A stretch of DNA of 64,000 nucleotides. It comes from Deltaproteobacteria bacterium. Its GTDB lineage: Bacteria; Myxococcota_A; UBA9042. Below, one piece after another: positions 1 to 8,434 of this stretch (position 1 is the first letter of the stretch; each line of letters begins with the position of its first letter). The stretch is from assembly GCA_020632665.1 (NCBI GenBank), contig JACKFC010000016.1:1-64000 (forward strand), in the 5' to 3' direction. A model generated the notes under the pieces. The model searched no databases, had not been told where the DNA came from, and saw only the letters and a program-made list of their open reading frames with translations. The translations under genes and the position numbers were made by a program.

Positions 1-2
1 CG

Positions 3-596
3 ACCGGCCTGAACTCCTCCTGCGCGCTGCGGGCCAGCGGCAAGATCACCTGCTGGGGCCTCAACGACCAGGGTCAGCTCGGCGCGGGCAACCTGGACGC
101 CGGCAACTACGGACCGGTCGACGTCGCGCTGACCGACAAGTTCAAGGGCCTGACCGCAGGCTTCCGCCACTACTGCGGCCAGACGACCAGCAACGACGTC
201 TGGTGCTGGGGCGACAACAGCTACGGCCAACTCGGCGACGGGACCAAGAACAACAGCAGCGTCCCGGTCAAGGTGATGACCGGCGCGAACAGCCGCGCCG
301 TGCTCGGCGCTGGCGTCTACAACACCTGCGTGATGGACGGTGGCGAGTGGCTGCACTGCTGGGGCCGCGGCGGCGAAGGGCAGATCGGCGACGGCAACTT
401 CACCGACGTGCTCGGCACCACGGTCAAGGTCGCGGGCAGCAAGCTGTGGATGCGGGCGGTGGCGAGCTTCGGCTACACCCCGTGCATGTTGCAGAAGGAC
501 GGCAATATCTACTGCTGGGGACCCAACAACTACGGCCAACTCGGTGATGGCACCTACGAGAGCCGCAACGTGCCGACCAAGGTGACGCTGCCGTAG
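3..596 (+). CDS. RCC1-repeat protein, 3' part (cut by window start)
   Basis: The reading frame is open from the left edge and stops at 594-596, so only the C-terminal 197 residues are present. It holds RCC1-type blade repeats, seen as recurring pieces such as CWGLNDQGQLG, CWGDNSYGQLGDG, CWGRGGEGQIGDG and CWGPNNYGQLGDG, each preceded by a Cys-containing strand. RCC1 repeats fold into a beta-propeller. In Myxococcota such proteins are usually secreted or surface lipoproteins, but no N-terminus is available to confirm that. The blades occur about every 50-60 residues. The gene converges on the copper monooxygenase gene, with three bases between stop codons. No catalytic motif is visible and the ligand is unknown. 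Confidence 0.85.
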   Translation, partial: TGLNSSCALRASGKITCWGLNDQGQLGAGNLDAGNYGPVDVALTDKFKGLTAGFRHYCGQTTSNDVWCWGDNSYGQLGDGTKNNSSVPVKVMTGANSRAVLGAGVYNTCVMDGGEWLHCWGRGGEGQIGDGNFTDVLGTTVKVAGSKLWMRAVASFGYTPCMLQKDGNIYCWGPNNYGQLGDGTYESRNVPTKVTLP

Positions 597-599
597 CGG

Positions 600-2387
600 C
601 TATTTCGCGGCGCGGCTGAAGCGGTAGACCGCTGGCACATCGAAGCCCGAGACCTTGCGGGTGCCGATGACGGTGAGCACGTCACCCTCGACGCCGACGC
701 GCAGCGCCATCGCGGCCTCGGCGCCGCAGGTCGGCTCGAGCGAGAAGCCGTCCTTGGTCGGCACGAGCTTGCCGCTGCGCGAGAGCTTCTCGGTCGCGTC
801 GAGGCCCTGGCCGCCCTTGAGCGCGACCATGGCGCGGCTGGTGGCGTCGAGCGTCAGCGTGCCGTCGGCGGTCGAGAAGGCCTGGCCACGGCCGAGGACG
901 AAGCTCTCCGGGGCGATGTAGTTGAGGGTGATCTTCGGCAGGTAGAGCGTGGCCTCGGTGAGCTCCCAGCGGGCGTCCTCGGCGACGCCGCCCTCTGCTT
1001 TGGGCGCGGCCTCGAAGGAGAGCGGCGTCTTGACCTGCTTCGGGGCTGGATCTGCGCCCTCGGGGGCACAGGCGCCGACGCTGTAGTCAACCGAGGCGTT
1101 CGGATCGAGCTCGAAGTTGTCGCAATAGGGCTTGCCCGGCGGCGGCGTGGCGAAGAGGAAGTTGAAGCACATCTCGTCGGCGGTGCCCGAGCCGAAAGGC
1201 ACCTGCTCTGCGCCGTCGTGCTGCCAGGTGCAGGTCGTCAGCAGGCGGTCGCCGACCTCGAGCACGGCGGGCGTGTGGTAGAAGGGCTGCAGCTCGAACG
1301 ACCAACCGGTGATGGCGATCAACGGCTCGACGGTGCCGTCCTTGCGCACGACCTTCTGCTCGAAGGCGCGGCCGAGCTCGTGCATATGCGGCATACCGGC
1401 CAGCAGCTCGAGGCGCTCCTTCACCTTGCAGGTGCCGGTGGCGGCGAACTCGGGCCCAGGCGGGATGGCGAAAGCCAGCGGACCCGGCGCGAACATCCCG
1501 TATTCGGGCCCCTGCACCGGCCCGAGCCAGAGGCGGATGCCCGAAGAATCGGCGACGTTCTCGGCGCCGGCGCCGTTGTTGTAGTGGATCTGGACGATGT
1601 AGCGGTCGCCCGGCTTGATCCGCAGCCCGCCCTCGGGGAAGGCCACCGCGCCGGCGCCGGGGGCCCAGGCGTAGAGGTATTGGCTGTCCGCCGGCATGCC
1701 CTTGCAGACCTTCGGCCCGACGTCGAAGCGCTTCTTCGGGTCCTTCAGCAGCACGATGTGGTGGACCACGCGCGCGTCGTCGACCACCGCCTCGATCCGC
1801 TGCACGAAGGCGTCCTCGCTCACCGGCGCGTCGAAGCTGAAGCATTGGTAGAGGTCGAGGGTCTTCGGTCCGACCTCGAACTCCGGCGCCAAGAGATCTT
1901 CGGTCTTCGCCCCGGTCGGCGGCTGCTCGGGCGCCGCAAAGACGGGCGCCGAGGAGGTCAGCCCGACGCTGTGGTCCGGGTGCGCGGCGCCACAGGAGAG
2001 CCAAGTCGCGAGCGTGTCCTGCACCTCGTGCGGCGGCGCCGGCGTGCCGACCGGCGGCATCGTCTTGTTCACCACCTGCGTCAGCATTCGGTCGATGGCG
2101 CGCGAGCCCTCCTTGCCGGCGATCAGCGCGTCGTAGTCGCCGAAGGTCGTCGGCGCGCCGTAGGTCGGGGTCGCGCCGTGGCAGCTGCGGCAATGCGTCG
2201 TCAGCATCGCGTCGACGGCCTCGTCGTACATCTGCCGACTCGGCACGCAGAGGTCGTCGCCCGCCTTGGCGTTGCCGCCATCCTCGGCGGAACAGCCCAG
2301 CGCGCCGAGCGCGACGCCGAAAACACCCGCGTACCGAAGCGCGAGGCGCCGCACCCGGGCTCCCGCAACAAGAGCCGTCTCGGCCAT
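600..2387 (-). CDS. Lipoprotein with c-type haem site and PHM-like copper monooxygenase domain
   Basis: 595-aa predicted lipoprotein with a lipobox ending at Cys32 (LGALGC). Residues about 45-135 hold a cytochrome-c-like segment with haem motif CRSCH (66-70). Residues about 165-420 resemble copper type II ascorbate-dependent monooxygenases (PHM/DBM family). The expected copper ligands are all present: His-His at 209-210, His268 in IHYN, the HMH pair at 334/336 and a Met at 406 in DEMCF. A C-terminal beta-rich segment of about 150 residues is unassigned. The family hydroxylates substrates using two copper atoms and a reductant; a fused haem site could supply electrons, which is inference. I chose the ATG at 2387 because GGAGGGGCGGAG lies just upstream, although the frame is open to 2669. 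The substrate is unknown. Confidence 0.85.
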   Translation of the reverse strand: MAETALVAGARVRRLALRYAGVFGVALGALGCSAEDGGNAKAGDDLCVPSRQMYDEAVDAMLTTHCRSCHGATPTYGAPTTFGDYDALIAGKEGSRAIDRMLTQVVNKTMPPVGTPAPPHEVQDTLATWLSCGAAHPDHSVGLTSSAPVFAAPEQPPTGAKTEDLLAPEFEVGPKTLDLYQCFSFDAPVSEDAFVQRIEAVVDDARVVHHIVLLKDPKKRFDVGPKVCKGMPADSQYLYAWAPGAGAVAFPEGGLRIKPGDRYIVQIHYNNGAGAENVADSSGIRLWLGPVQGPEYGMFAPGPLAFAIPPGPEFAATGTCKVKERLELLAGMPHMHELGRAFEQKVVRKDGTVEPLIAITGWSFELQPFYHTPAVLEVGDRLLTTCTWQHDGAEQVPFGSGTADEMCFNFLFATPPPGKPYCDNFELDPNASVDYSVGACAPEGADPAPKQVKTPLSFEAAPKAEGGVAEDARWELTEATLYLPKITLNYIAPESFVLGRGQAFSTADGTLTLDATSRAMVALKGGQGLDATEKLSRSGKLVPTKDGFSLEPTCGAEAAMALRVGVEGDVLTVIGTRKVSGFDVPAVYRFSRAAK

Positions 2388-2406
2388 CTCCGCCCCTCCA
2401 GGTTCT

Positions 2407-4098
2407 CTACTTGATGTTGGCGCACTTGCCCGGCGAATCGGGCAGCAGGCAATTCGCCCCGCACGGACAGATGCTCGCGCCGCTGCATTTGCTGCCGCCA
2501 CATTGCGCGTCGGTCCAGCAATAGCCGGGCTTGAGATCGCCCAGGCTCTTGCACACCGAGTTCGCGCAGACGCCGCCCTTGCACTGCGAATCGTCCTTGC
2601 AGCAGCCGCCCCCGACCGGACCGCAGGCGCCCTTGCTGCCCCAGTTCTGGCCCGAAGATCCGGCCTCACAATCGTTGCCGTAGGTCTTGCCGTCGCAGCC
2701 GCAGACCGGCTCGTAGAGCATCATGCACGCCTGTGGCATCGGCTCGCAGCTGCCGAAGCCGGCGCACGAGCCCGCCGGCAGCTTGCAGTAGTTGCCCTTG
2801 CCGCAGTCGATCGTCGGCGCGCCCATGCCCTCGGAGCATTTTCCACCGCCGCCGCCGCCACAGCTCGGATCGGGGGTGATGTCGCAGTTGCCGGTCTTGG
2901 CGTTGCAGCTCACCAGCTCGCAGGGCGCCGGCGTCGGGCACGGCTTCTCCGTGCCGGCGTGGCAGAAGGCCTTGCCGTTTTCCTCGGCGCAGGCGTCGCC
3001 GGTGGTGCAGGCGTTGCCGTCGTCGCAGGTCGCGCCTGGGTTCGCGACGTAGCTGCACTGCCCGGTCAAGGGATCACAGGTATCGTCGGTGCAGGCGTTG
3101 CCGTCGCCGCACTTCACCGTCAGGCATTTGTTGACCTGGGTGCACTCGCCCTTGCCGACGATATTGGCGCCGGAGGAGGCCGCAGAGCAGGCGTTGCCGT
3201 AGTTCTTGCCGTCGCAACCGCAGACCGGATCGTATTGCATCGTGCACATGCCGCCGGTCGGCGCGCAGCTGCCCGCGCCGCTGCACTGCCCCACCGGCAG
3301 CGCGCAATATTCGCTCAGCGCACAGCCGATCGATTTGCCGTCGACCACGGTGCAGCCGCCGCTCGGCGGCTTGCAGGTGCCGGGCGCGTCCATCGCCTTG
3401 CAGAAGGCGTCGCAGCCGCACGCCATCGCGCCCTCGCAGGTGCCGCCGCCACATTGCGCGTCGGTCCAGCATTTGCCCTTGTCGAGGTTGTCGGTCTTCA
3501 TGCACTTGCCGGCATTCCACGGGCCGAAGAAGCAGACCTCGCCGCTGTTGCAGTCGGCGTCGACCTTGCAGCAGCCGGGCGCCGGCACCGAGGTATCGGG
3601 CGTGGCGTCGGGGGCCGGCCCGGCGTCGGGAGCCGGCCCCCCATCCACCGGAGGCAAGGCGTCGGGAGTCCCAACGTCGTCCGGAGGCACGACGTCCGGT
3701 CCGGGGCCAGCGTCGGTCGGAGCGTCCGCATCGCTCGGCTCGGAAGCGTCCGGAACCGCGGTGTCGGGCTCGGTCGTATCGGGCTCGGAGGTATCGGGCT
3801 CGGTCGTGTCAGGCGTCCACGTATCGGGCGCGTTCACGTCCAGGTCGGGCGTCGCGTCGGACGCGCTGCCGCTGTCGCTGACACTGTCCGTGTCGCTGTC
3901 GCTGACACTGTCCGTGCCGCTGTCGCTGACACTGCTGCCGTCGCTGCCGCTGCCGCTGTCGCTGCCGCCGCTGCTGTCGCTGACGCCGCTGCTGTCCTCA
4001 CCGCCACCGGTGCCGACCGTCACGTTGCCGCAACCAGCACCAAGCGCGAGCGCCAGCACCAGCGTCGTGACCAACCACCAAGTTCGAGCGATGCGCAT
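2407..4098 (-). CDS. Cys-rich lipoprotein with Kazal-like modules and Asp-rich tether
   Basis: Predicted lipoprotein of 563 aa. A hydrophobic signal ends in LGAGC (Cys23). A low-complexity tether follows: first Ser-Asp-Gly repeats (about 30-80), then PDT/EPDT repeats (about 90-170). The rest is Cys-rich. Two modules carry the Kazal/follistatin-like signature, YDPVCGCDGKNYGNAC and YEPVCGCDGKTYGNDC. Repeated segments of the type CWTDAQCGGGTCEG and a CGDGNACTDDTCD unit are interspersed. Kazal domains often inhibit serine proteases, but the inhibitory loop cannot be judged here. A GTG at 4101 directly precedes the ATG; I prefer the ATG because AGGAGGAG is then six bases away. It lies upstream of, and co-directional with, the copper monooxygenase gene, 19 bp apart, so the two may be co-transcribed. 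Confidence 0.85.
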   Translation of the reverse strand: MRIARTWWLVTTLVLALALGAGCGNVTVGTGGGEDSSGVSDSSGGSDSGSGSDGSSVSDSGTDSVSDSDTDSVSDSGSASDATPDLDVNAPDTWTPDTTEPDTSEPDTTEPDTAVPDASEPSDADAPTDAGPGPDVVPPDDVGTPDALPPVDGGPAPDAGPAPDATPDTSVPAPGCCKVDADCNSGEVCFFGPWNAGKCMKTDNLDKGKCWTDAQCGGGTCEGAMACGCDAFCKAMDAPGTCKPPSGGCTVVDGKSIGCALSEYCALPVGQCSGAGSCAPTGGMCTMQYDPVCGCDGKNYGNACSAASSGANIVGKGECTQVNKCLTVKCGDGNACTDDTCDPLTGQCSYVANPGATCDDGNACTTGDACAEENGKAFCHAGTEKPCPTPAPCELVSCNAKTGNCDITPDPSCGGGGGGKCSEGMGAPTIDCGKGNYCKLPAGSCAGFGSCEPMPQACMMLYEPVCGCDGKTYGNDCEAGSSGQNWGSKGACGPVGGGCCKDDSQCKGGVCANSVCKSLGDLKPGYCWTDAQCGGSKCSGASICPCGANCLLPDSPGKCANIK

Positions 4099-4156
4099 CA
4101 CGGACTCCTCCTGCCCGCGCGCAGTCTAGGGTCCACCCGAAGCCGCCGCAACAACG

Positions 4157-4173
4157 GTGTCAGGACCTGACAC
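4157..4173. repeat. REP-like palindrome next to the truncated radical SAM copy
   Basis: GTGTCAGG-A-CCTGACAC is a perfect 8-bp inverted repeat around one base, followed by TTTCG. Its form resembles the REP palindromes mobilised by RAYT transposases; a related but shorter palindrome (52750-52760) borders the RAYT remnant in this window. That the two are related is inference. Confidence 0.5.
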
Positions 4174-4186
4174 TTTCGCGAGAACA

Positions 4187-4204
4187 CTTGAACATCTGTT
4201 CAGG
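4187..4204 (+). promoter_or_regulatory. SOS-box-like operator before the truncated copy
   Basis: CTTGAACATCTGTTCAGG contains the palindrome GAAC-N4-GTTC (4190-4201) and lies 19 bp before the start codon at 4223. It agrees at all but one position with the Myxococcus xanthus LexA motif CTRHAMRYBYGTTCAGS as I recall it. The same block precedes the full-length paralogue at 8397-8414. Confidence 0.6.
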
Positions 4205-4222
4205 CGATCGCAGAGTGAGCCG

Positions 4223-4663
4223 ATGCCGAGCGAGCCCGTCCACCACCGCGAGATCCCCGAAGGCTTCGAGCCCGACGACATCCCTGCACCCTTGCGCGCG
4301 TTCCGTGGCCGCGGCGCGGTGCAGAACCCCACCGGCCGCTACGAAGCCGCTGAAGGAGAAGCTCGTGCGCGCGAGGTCGGCCCGCTCTTCGACGGCTGGC
4401 TGCAGGCCTGGCTGCCGGAACGGCGCGAACGTGTGCTCTCGCTGCTGCGCGGCGCGCGCGGTGGCGAGCTCTACGACAGCCGCTTCGGCGTGCGGATGCG
4501 CGGCGAAGGCCCCTACGCCGCCCTGCTCGCGCAGCGCTTCGAGCTCACCCGTCGCCGCCTCGGCCTGCCCAGCGAGGTCCCACCGCTGACGACCGCGCTC
4601 TTCCAGCATCTGCGCCCGGTCGCCACGGCAAGGGCGCCAGCGCGGCAGATGGAACTCATCTGA
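4223..4663 (+). pseudogene. Internally deleted copy of the SPL-like radical SAM gene
   Basis: 146-codon reading frame matching the two ends of the complete gene at 8435-9565. Residues 1-43 correspond to residues 1-43 of the full protein. After a short linker (EGEARA), residues from REVGPLFDGW to the end correspond to about residues 280-376. The roughly 236 residues in between are absent, including the CX3CX2C iron-sulfur motif, so it cannot be a radical SAM enzyme. The deletion is in frame, with no stop or frameshift, and the ends are nearly identical to the intact copy; the extreme C-terminus differs (RQMELI against RQLELF). It could be a recent pseudogene or a retained small protein. The SOS-like operator and leader are also duplicated. 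Confidence 0.75.
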
Positions 4664-4762
4664 CGGTCGAATGTTCGGCATGGCCAATCCATACCGTCCT
4701 GAACATGCGACGCGCGGCTGGCGCTTCGTCTTGCAGGCGTGCTGCCGACCGAGGTCGCGTCC

Positions 4763-7700
4763 CTACTGCTTGCCGTAGACTTCCATCGCCGTGACGCCGA
4801 ACGTGCCGGGTTCAGAGAAGAGCGCCATGCACTGCTCAGGGGTCTTGTCGCCGGGGCACTGGTAGCTGGACAACAGCGACGTCGAAGCTTTGCAGTCGTA
4901 CCAGCTCTTGTTGCAGTACAGGCTCGTGTTGCCCTCAGCGAAGACAAGATCACTGCCATAGTAGGAGCAGGGGACCTTGCCGTCGATCAGCGGATATTTG
5001 GTCATCGGCTCGGTCGAGAAGAGAAAGTCCCCGCCGGAATGGATCGTATTGCATTGGCTTTGTGCGCCAGAGCCGCCGACGAGTGCCCAGTGGTGCGAAC
5101 CCCACACCGCGCCGCTCTTGTGGAGAACACGCACATAGATGAAATGATTTGTGAACTTGCATCCTTGGTAGCCCATGTTGCCCGGCACACCAACGTCGGC
5201 GGAAGCACAGCGCCGCGAATAGGGACCCGCAAGGGGCCCTGTCGCAAGGATCGGCGGTAGCCAATCGAGGACCTGCTGCTGCTCCTGAGCGGTCAGCAAC
5301 ATCGCGCCGGCGATTGGTTGTGTGAGCTGAGTCGAACCGCAACCACCGTAGATGTCGAAGCAGTTGATGCGCGCGGTGGCGTAGAGCGGCACATGGCAGA
5401 TGGCCGTTCCGTTGAAGACCATCTGTGCCGGCTCGAGCGCACTCAAGGGCACGTTCAAACCGGAGACTTGTTTGCCGTTGGCGGTATCGACAGCCACCAT
5501 GTGGAGTGCGCCCAGGCCGGACAACGGCGCGTGGTAGATGCGCGTGTCTACGAGCGAGAACGGCACCGTCACCGTCGTCGCCGATGGGCCGGAGAGGACC
5601 TTGCCGGTCGCCGCTTCGAGCAGCACGAGCGTGTTCTTGTTACTGGCGTCGAGCATCACCGCCGCGACGGTGTTGCCCCACGCCGCGACGCCCAGCACCG
5701 ACTTTCCGCTCGGGTTCGCATAGGTCCACTTGCTCGTCGCCTTCATCGCGTCGAAGCGGCGAACCTCGCCAGCGCCGAACGAGACCGCATCGGCGTGGAC
5801 CGCGCCGATGTAGTCGCCATCGTCCAGGCCCGCGCAGCCGAGCATATTCGCCCCAGTCGCGAAGGATTTGCTCAGCGGCGCGAAGTTGGCGTCGTAGCGC
5901 TGCATCACCCCGCCGGCCTTGGTCGTTGCCCAATACTCGCCGAATTTCGGCGCTCCGCACATGACCAAGCCGCCGTCCAGCGTCTGCTGGTCGAGCTTCA
6001 TCGTGTAGACGTGATTGGTGAAGACCGGCTCCGACGCAAGCGCACAGCTGGACTTGCACTGACCCGCCTTGCAGGTCTTGGCCGCGCCACAAGTGGTGCC
6101 ATCAACCACGTTGCTGGCCCCGCAAGTGCCGCTCTGCGGGTTGCAGCTGTCGGTGGTGCAAGGGTTGCCGTCGTCACACGCCTTCGCCGCGCCCGCGGTG
6201 CAGGTACCCGACTTGCAAGCATCGCCGCTGGTGCAAGCGTCGCCGTCGTCGCAGCTGGCCGCGTTGGCGTCGTGCGCGCACGCTCCCGTCTTGCTGTCGC
6301 AGCTATCGTCGGTGCAGGCGTTGCCGTCGTCGCAACTCTTGGCGCTGCCGCCGACACACGCGCCGCTGGCGCAGGCATCACCGCTGGTGCAGGCGTCGCC
6401 GTCGTCGCAGGGCTGGGTATTCGCCGTGTGGGTGCAGCCCGTCGCCTTGTCGCAGGCGTCGTCGGTGCATGCCTTGCCGTCGTCGCAATTCGGCGCCGCG
6501 CCGCCCTTGCAGGCCCCATCGGCACAGGCATCACCGCTGGTGCAGGCGTCGCCGTCGTCGCAGGGCTGGGTATTCGCCGTGTGGGTGCAGCCCGTCGCCT
6601 TGTCGCAGGCGTCGTCGGTGCATGCCTTGCCGTCGTCGCAATTCGGCGCCGCGCCGCCCTTGCAGGCCCCATCGGCACAGGCATCACCGCTGGTGCAGGC
6701 GTCGCCGTCGTCGCAGGGCTGGGTATTCGCCGTGTGGGTGCAGCCCGTCGCCTTGTCGCAGGCGTCGTCGGTGCATGCCTTGCCGTCGTCGCAATTCGGC
6801 GCCGCGCCGCCCTTGCAGGCCCCATCGGCACAGGCGTCGCCGCTGGTGCAGGCGTCGCCGTCGTCGCAAGGCTGGGTATTCACCGTGTGGGTGCAGCCCG
6901 TCGCCTTGTCGCAGGCGTCGTCGGTGCACGCCTTGCCGTCGTCGCAGCTCTCGGCCGGGGCGAAGCCCTTTGCGGGATCGCAGGCGAAATAGGAGCCGGA
7001 CGCCGAACAGCTGGACTCGGCGCAGAGCTTCGGTGCGCAGACGCCGCCGGGTCCGCATACCTCGGCGGCATCGCAGTCGGCGTCGATGACGCACTCGGCG
7101 CAGGCCCCTTTGTCCTTGTTGCAGACACCGATCGGGCATTGCTTGCTCGAGGTGCAGGCCTTCGGTGTCACGCACGAACCGGCAACGCAGGCCTGCCCGC
7201 TGCTGCAGTCGCCGTCGCCAGCGCAGTCGACGCAGACGCCAGCGCCGCAGACTTGGCCGAGGTCCTTGCAATCCTTGTCGGAGGCACACCCCGTCCCCGG
7301 CGCACAGGTGCCGGCGATGCACGCGTAGCCAGCGTCGCAACCGAGCCCCTCGCCGCACGGTAGGCAGACGTTCCACGTCGGATGACACACGCCAGCGGCG
7401 CATGGATTCTTCGCGTCGCACGGCACCGGCGCCGCGGCGCAGAGCGCGTGCTTGACGTAGACGCAGCTTCCCGCCACGCATCGGTCGATCGTGCAGCCAA
7501 TGCCATCGGTACAATCCAGGTCCGCCTTGCACCCGCCCGTGGCGTCGGCGTCCTGCGGCGTCGCGTCCGGTGTCGCATCCGGCGTCGAAGTGTCGGCGTC
7601 CTCGACCGTCGCGTCCGGCGTCGAAGTGTCGGCGTCCTCCGGCGTCGCGTCTGGTGTCGAAGCGTCGGCATCCTCGGCCGTCACGTCTGGCGTCGAAGCG

Positions 7701-8278
7701 TCGGTGTCCTCCGTCGTCACGTCCGGCGTCACGTCTGGCGTCGAAGCGTCGGCATCCTCGACCGTCGCGTCCGGCGTCACGTCTGGCGTCGAAGCGTCGG
7801 CGTCCTCGACCGTCGCGTCCGGCGTCACGTCTGGCGTCGAAGCGTCGGCGTCCTCGGCCGTCGCGTCCGGCGTCGAAGCGTCGGCGTCCTCGGCCGTCGC
7901 GTCCGGCGTCGCGTCCGGCGTCGAAGCGTCGGCGTCCTCGGCCGTCGCATCCGGCGTCACGTCTGGCGTCGAGGCGTCGGCGTCCTCGGCCGTCGCATCC
8001 GGCGTCGAGGCGTCGGCGTCCTCGGCCGTCGCATCCGGCGTCGAGGCGTCGGCGTCCTCGGCCGTCGCGTCCGGCGTCGAGGCGTCGGCGTCCTCGGCCG
8101 TCGCGTCCGGCGTCGAGGCGTCGGCGTCGGCGATTGCGGTCCCATCGTCGGCCGTGGACGCGTCGGCCGTCGGCTTGCCGTCGGTCCCTGGCTCCGCGGA
8201 GCAGCCTAGGGCGAGCGTGACGAACATCGCGGCGAGACATCCGAGCGTCGACGAGCGTGGCGGCAAGGGCGTTTTCAT
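4763..8278 (-). CDS. Giant repeat lipoprotein: Asp-rich tether, Cys-rich repeats, propeller-like C-terminus
   Basis: 1171-aa predicted lipoprotein; the lipobox ends at Cys26 (LALGC) and a GGGAGGA ribosome-binding site precedes the ATG. Residues about 40-248 are a tandem tether built from DASTPDATAEDA-type units. Residues about 249-755 are Cys-rich and include near-identical 51-residue repeats (CDDGKACTDDACDKATGC plus CDDGDACTSGDACADGAC). Residues about 756-1171 form a Cys-poorer domain with strand-rich segments such as WATTKAGGVMQRYDA and LVLLEAATGKVLSG that suggest a PQQ-like beta-propeller, not a recognised enzyme. The architecture suggests a surface protein held away from the membrane by the tether. 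It lies reversed between the two radical SAM copies. Repeat identity makes copy number likely to vary. Confidence 0.85.
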   Translation of the reverse strand: MKTPLPPRSSTLGCLAAMFVTLALGCSAEPGTDGKPTADASTADDGTAIADADASTPDATAEDADASTPDATAEDADASTPDATAEDADASTPDATAEDADASTPDVTPDATAEDADASTPDATPDATAEDADASTPDATAEDADASTPDVTPDATVEDADASTPDVTPDATVEDADASTPDVTPDVTTEDTDASTPDVTAEDADASTPDATPEDADTSTPDATVEDADTSTPDATPDATPQDADATGGCKADLDCTDGIGCTIDRCVAGSCVYVKHALCAAAPVPCDAKNPCAAGVCHPTWNVCLPCGEGLGCDAGYACIAGTCAPGTGCASDKDCKDLGQVCGAGVCVDCAGDGDCSSGQACVAGSCVTPKACTSSKQCPIGVCNKDKGACAECVIDADCDAAEVCGPGGVCAPKLCAESSCSASGSYFACDPAKGFAPAESCDDGKACTDDACDKATGCTHTVNTQPCDDGDACTSGDACADGACKGGAAPNCDDGKACTDDACDKATGCTHTANTQPCDDGDACTSGDACADGACKGGAAPNCDDGKACTDDACDKATGCTHTANTQPCDDGDACTSGDACADGACKGGAAPNCDDGKACTDDACDKATGCTHTANTQPCDDGDACTSGDACASGACVGGSAKSCDDGNACTDDSCDSKTGACAHDANAASCDDGDACTSGDACKSGTCTAGAAKACDDGNPCTTDSCNPQSGTCGASNVVDGTTCGAAKTCKAGQCKSSCALASEPVFTNHVYTMKLDQQTLDGGLVMCGAPKFGEYWATTKAGGVMQRYDANFAPLSKSFATGANMLGCAGLDDGDYIGAVHADAVSFGAGEVRRFDAMKATSKWTYANPSGKSVLGVAAWGNTVAAVMLDASNKNTLVLLEAATGKVLSGPSATTVTVPFSLVDTRIYHAPLSGLGALHMVAVDTANGKQVSGLNVPLSALEPAQMVFNGTAICHVPLYATARINCFDIYGGCGSTQLTQPIAGAMLLTAQEQQQVLDWLPPILATGPLAGPYSRRCASADVGVPGNMGYQGCKFTNHFIYVRVLHKSGAVWGSHHWALVGGSGAQSQCNTIHSGGDFLFSTEPMTKYPLIDGKVPCSYYGSDLVFAEGNTSLYCNKSWYDCKASTSLLSSYQCPGDKTPEQCMALFSEPGTFGVTAMEVYGKQ
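6381..6950. repeat. 153-bp in-frame tandem repeat inside the giant lipoprotein gene
   Basis: Nearly identical units of 153 bp (51 codons) recur with the same block starting at 6411, 6564 and 6717, plus a diverged unit to about 6950. The period is a multiple of three, so gain or loss keeps the frame. The near-identity of the central units points to recent expansion or homogenisation. Confidence 0.85.
7558..8130. repeat. Tandem repeat encoding the Asp-rich tether
   Basis: About fifteen units of roughly 36 bp, with shorter 12-24 bp variants inserted, encode DASTPDATAEDA-like residues on the minus strand. All unit lengths are multiples of three. It behaves as a coding minisatellite. Confidence 0.8.
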
Positions 8279-8396
8279 CGAATCCTCCCACTAGGTTGTG
8301 CGAAGGCTACGCATTGCGCGGGGCGGCGGCAAGGACCGCGGCGGCGAGGCGGCCGGCATCGCAGCCGAAGGCGGCCGAACCGAAGCGCGCGCGGAA

Positions 8397-8414
8397 CTTG
8401 AACATCCGTTCAGG
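8397..8414 (+). promoter_or_regulatory. SOS-box-like operator before the radical SAM gene
   Basis: CTTGAACATCCGTTCAGG, with palindrome GAAC-N4-GTTC at 8400-8411, ends 20 bp before the ATG at 8435. It differs from the copy at 4187-4204 in one base and fits the recalled M. xanthus LexA motif at all but one position. This suggests DNA-damage control of the downstream gene. Confidence 0.6.
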
Positions 8415-8434
8415 TCGAAGCAGACTCGCAGGCG

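Noticed and set aside
6381..6950. CRISPR-like array
   Set aside because: The repeat units are 153 bp with no short repeat/variable spacer structure and are coding on the minus strand.
5318..7363. 681-codon plus-strand frame opposite the giant lipoprotein
   Set aside because: Antisense to the Cys-rich repeats, repeating with the same period; no ribosome-binding site or domain.
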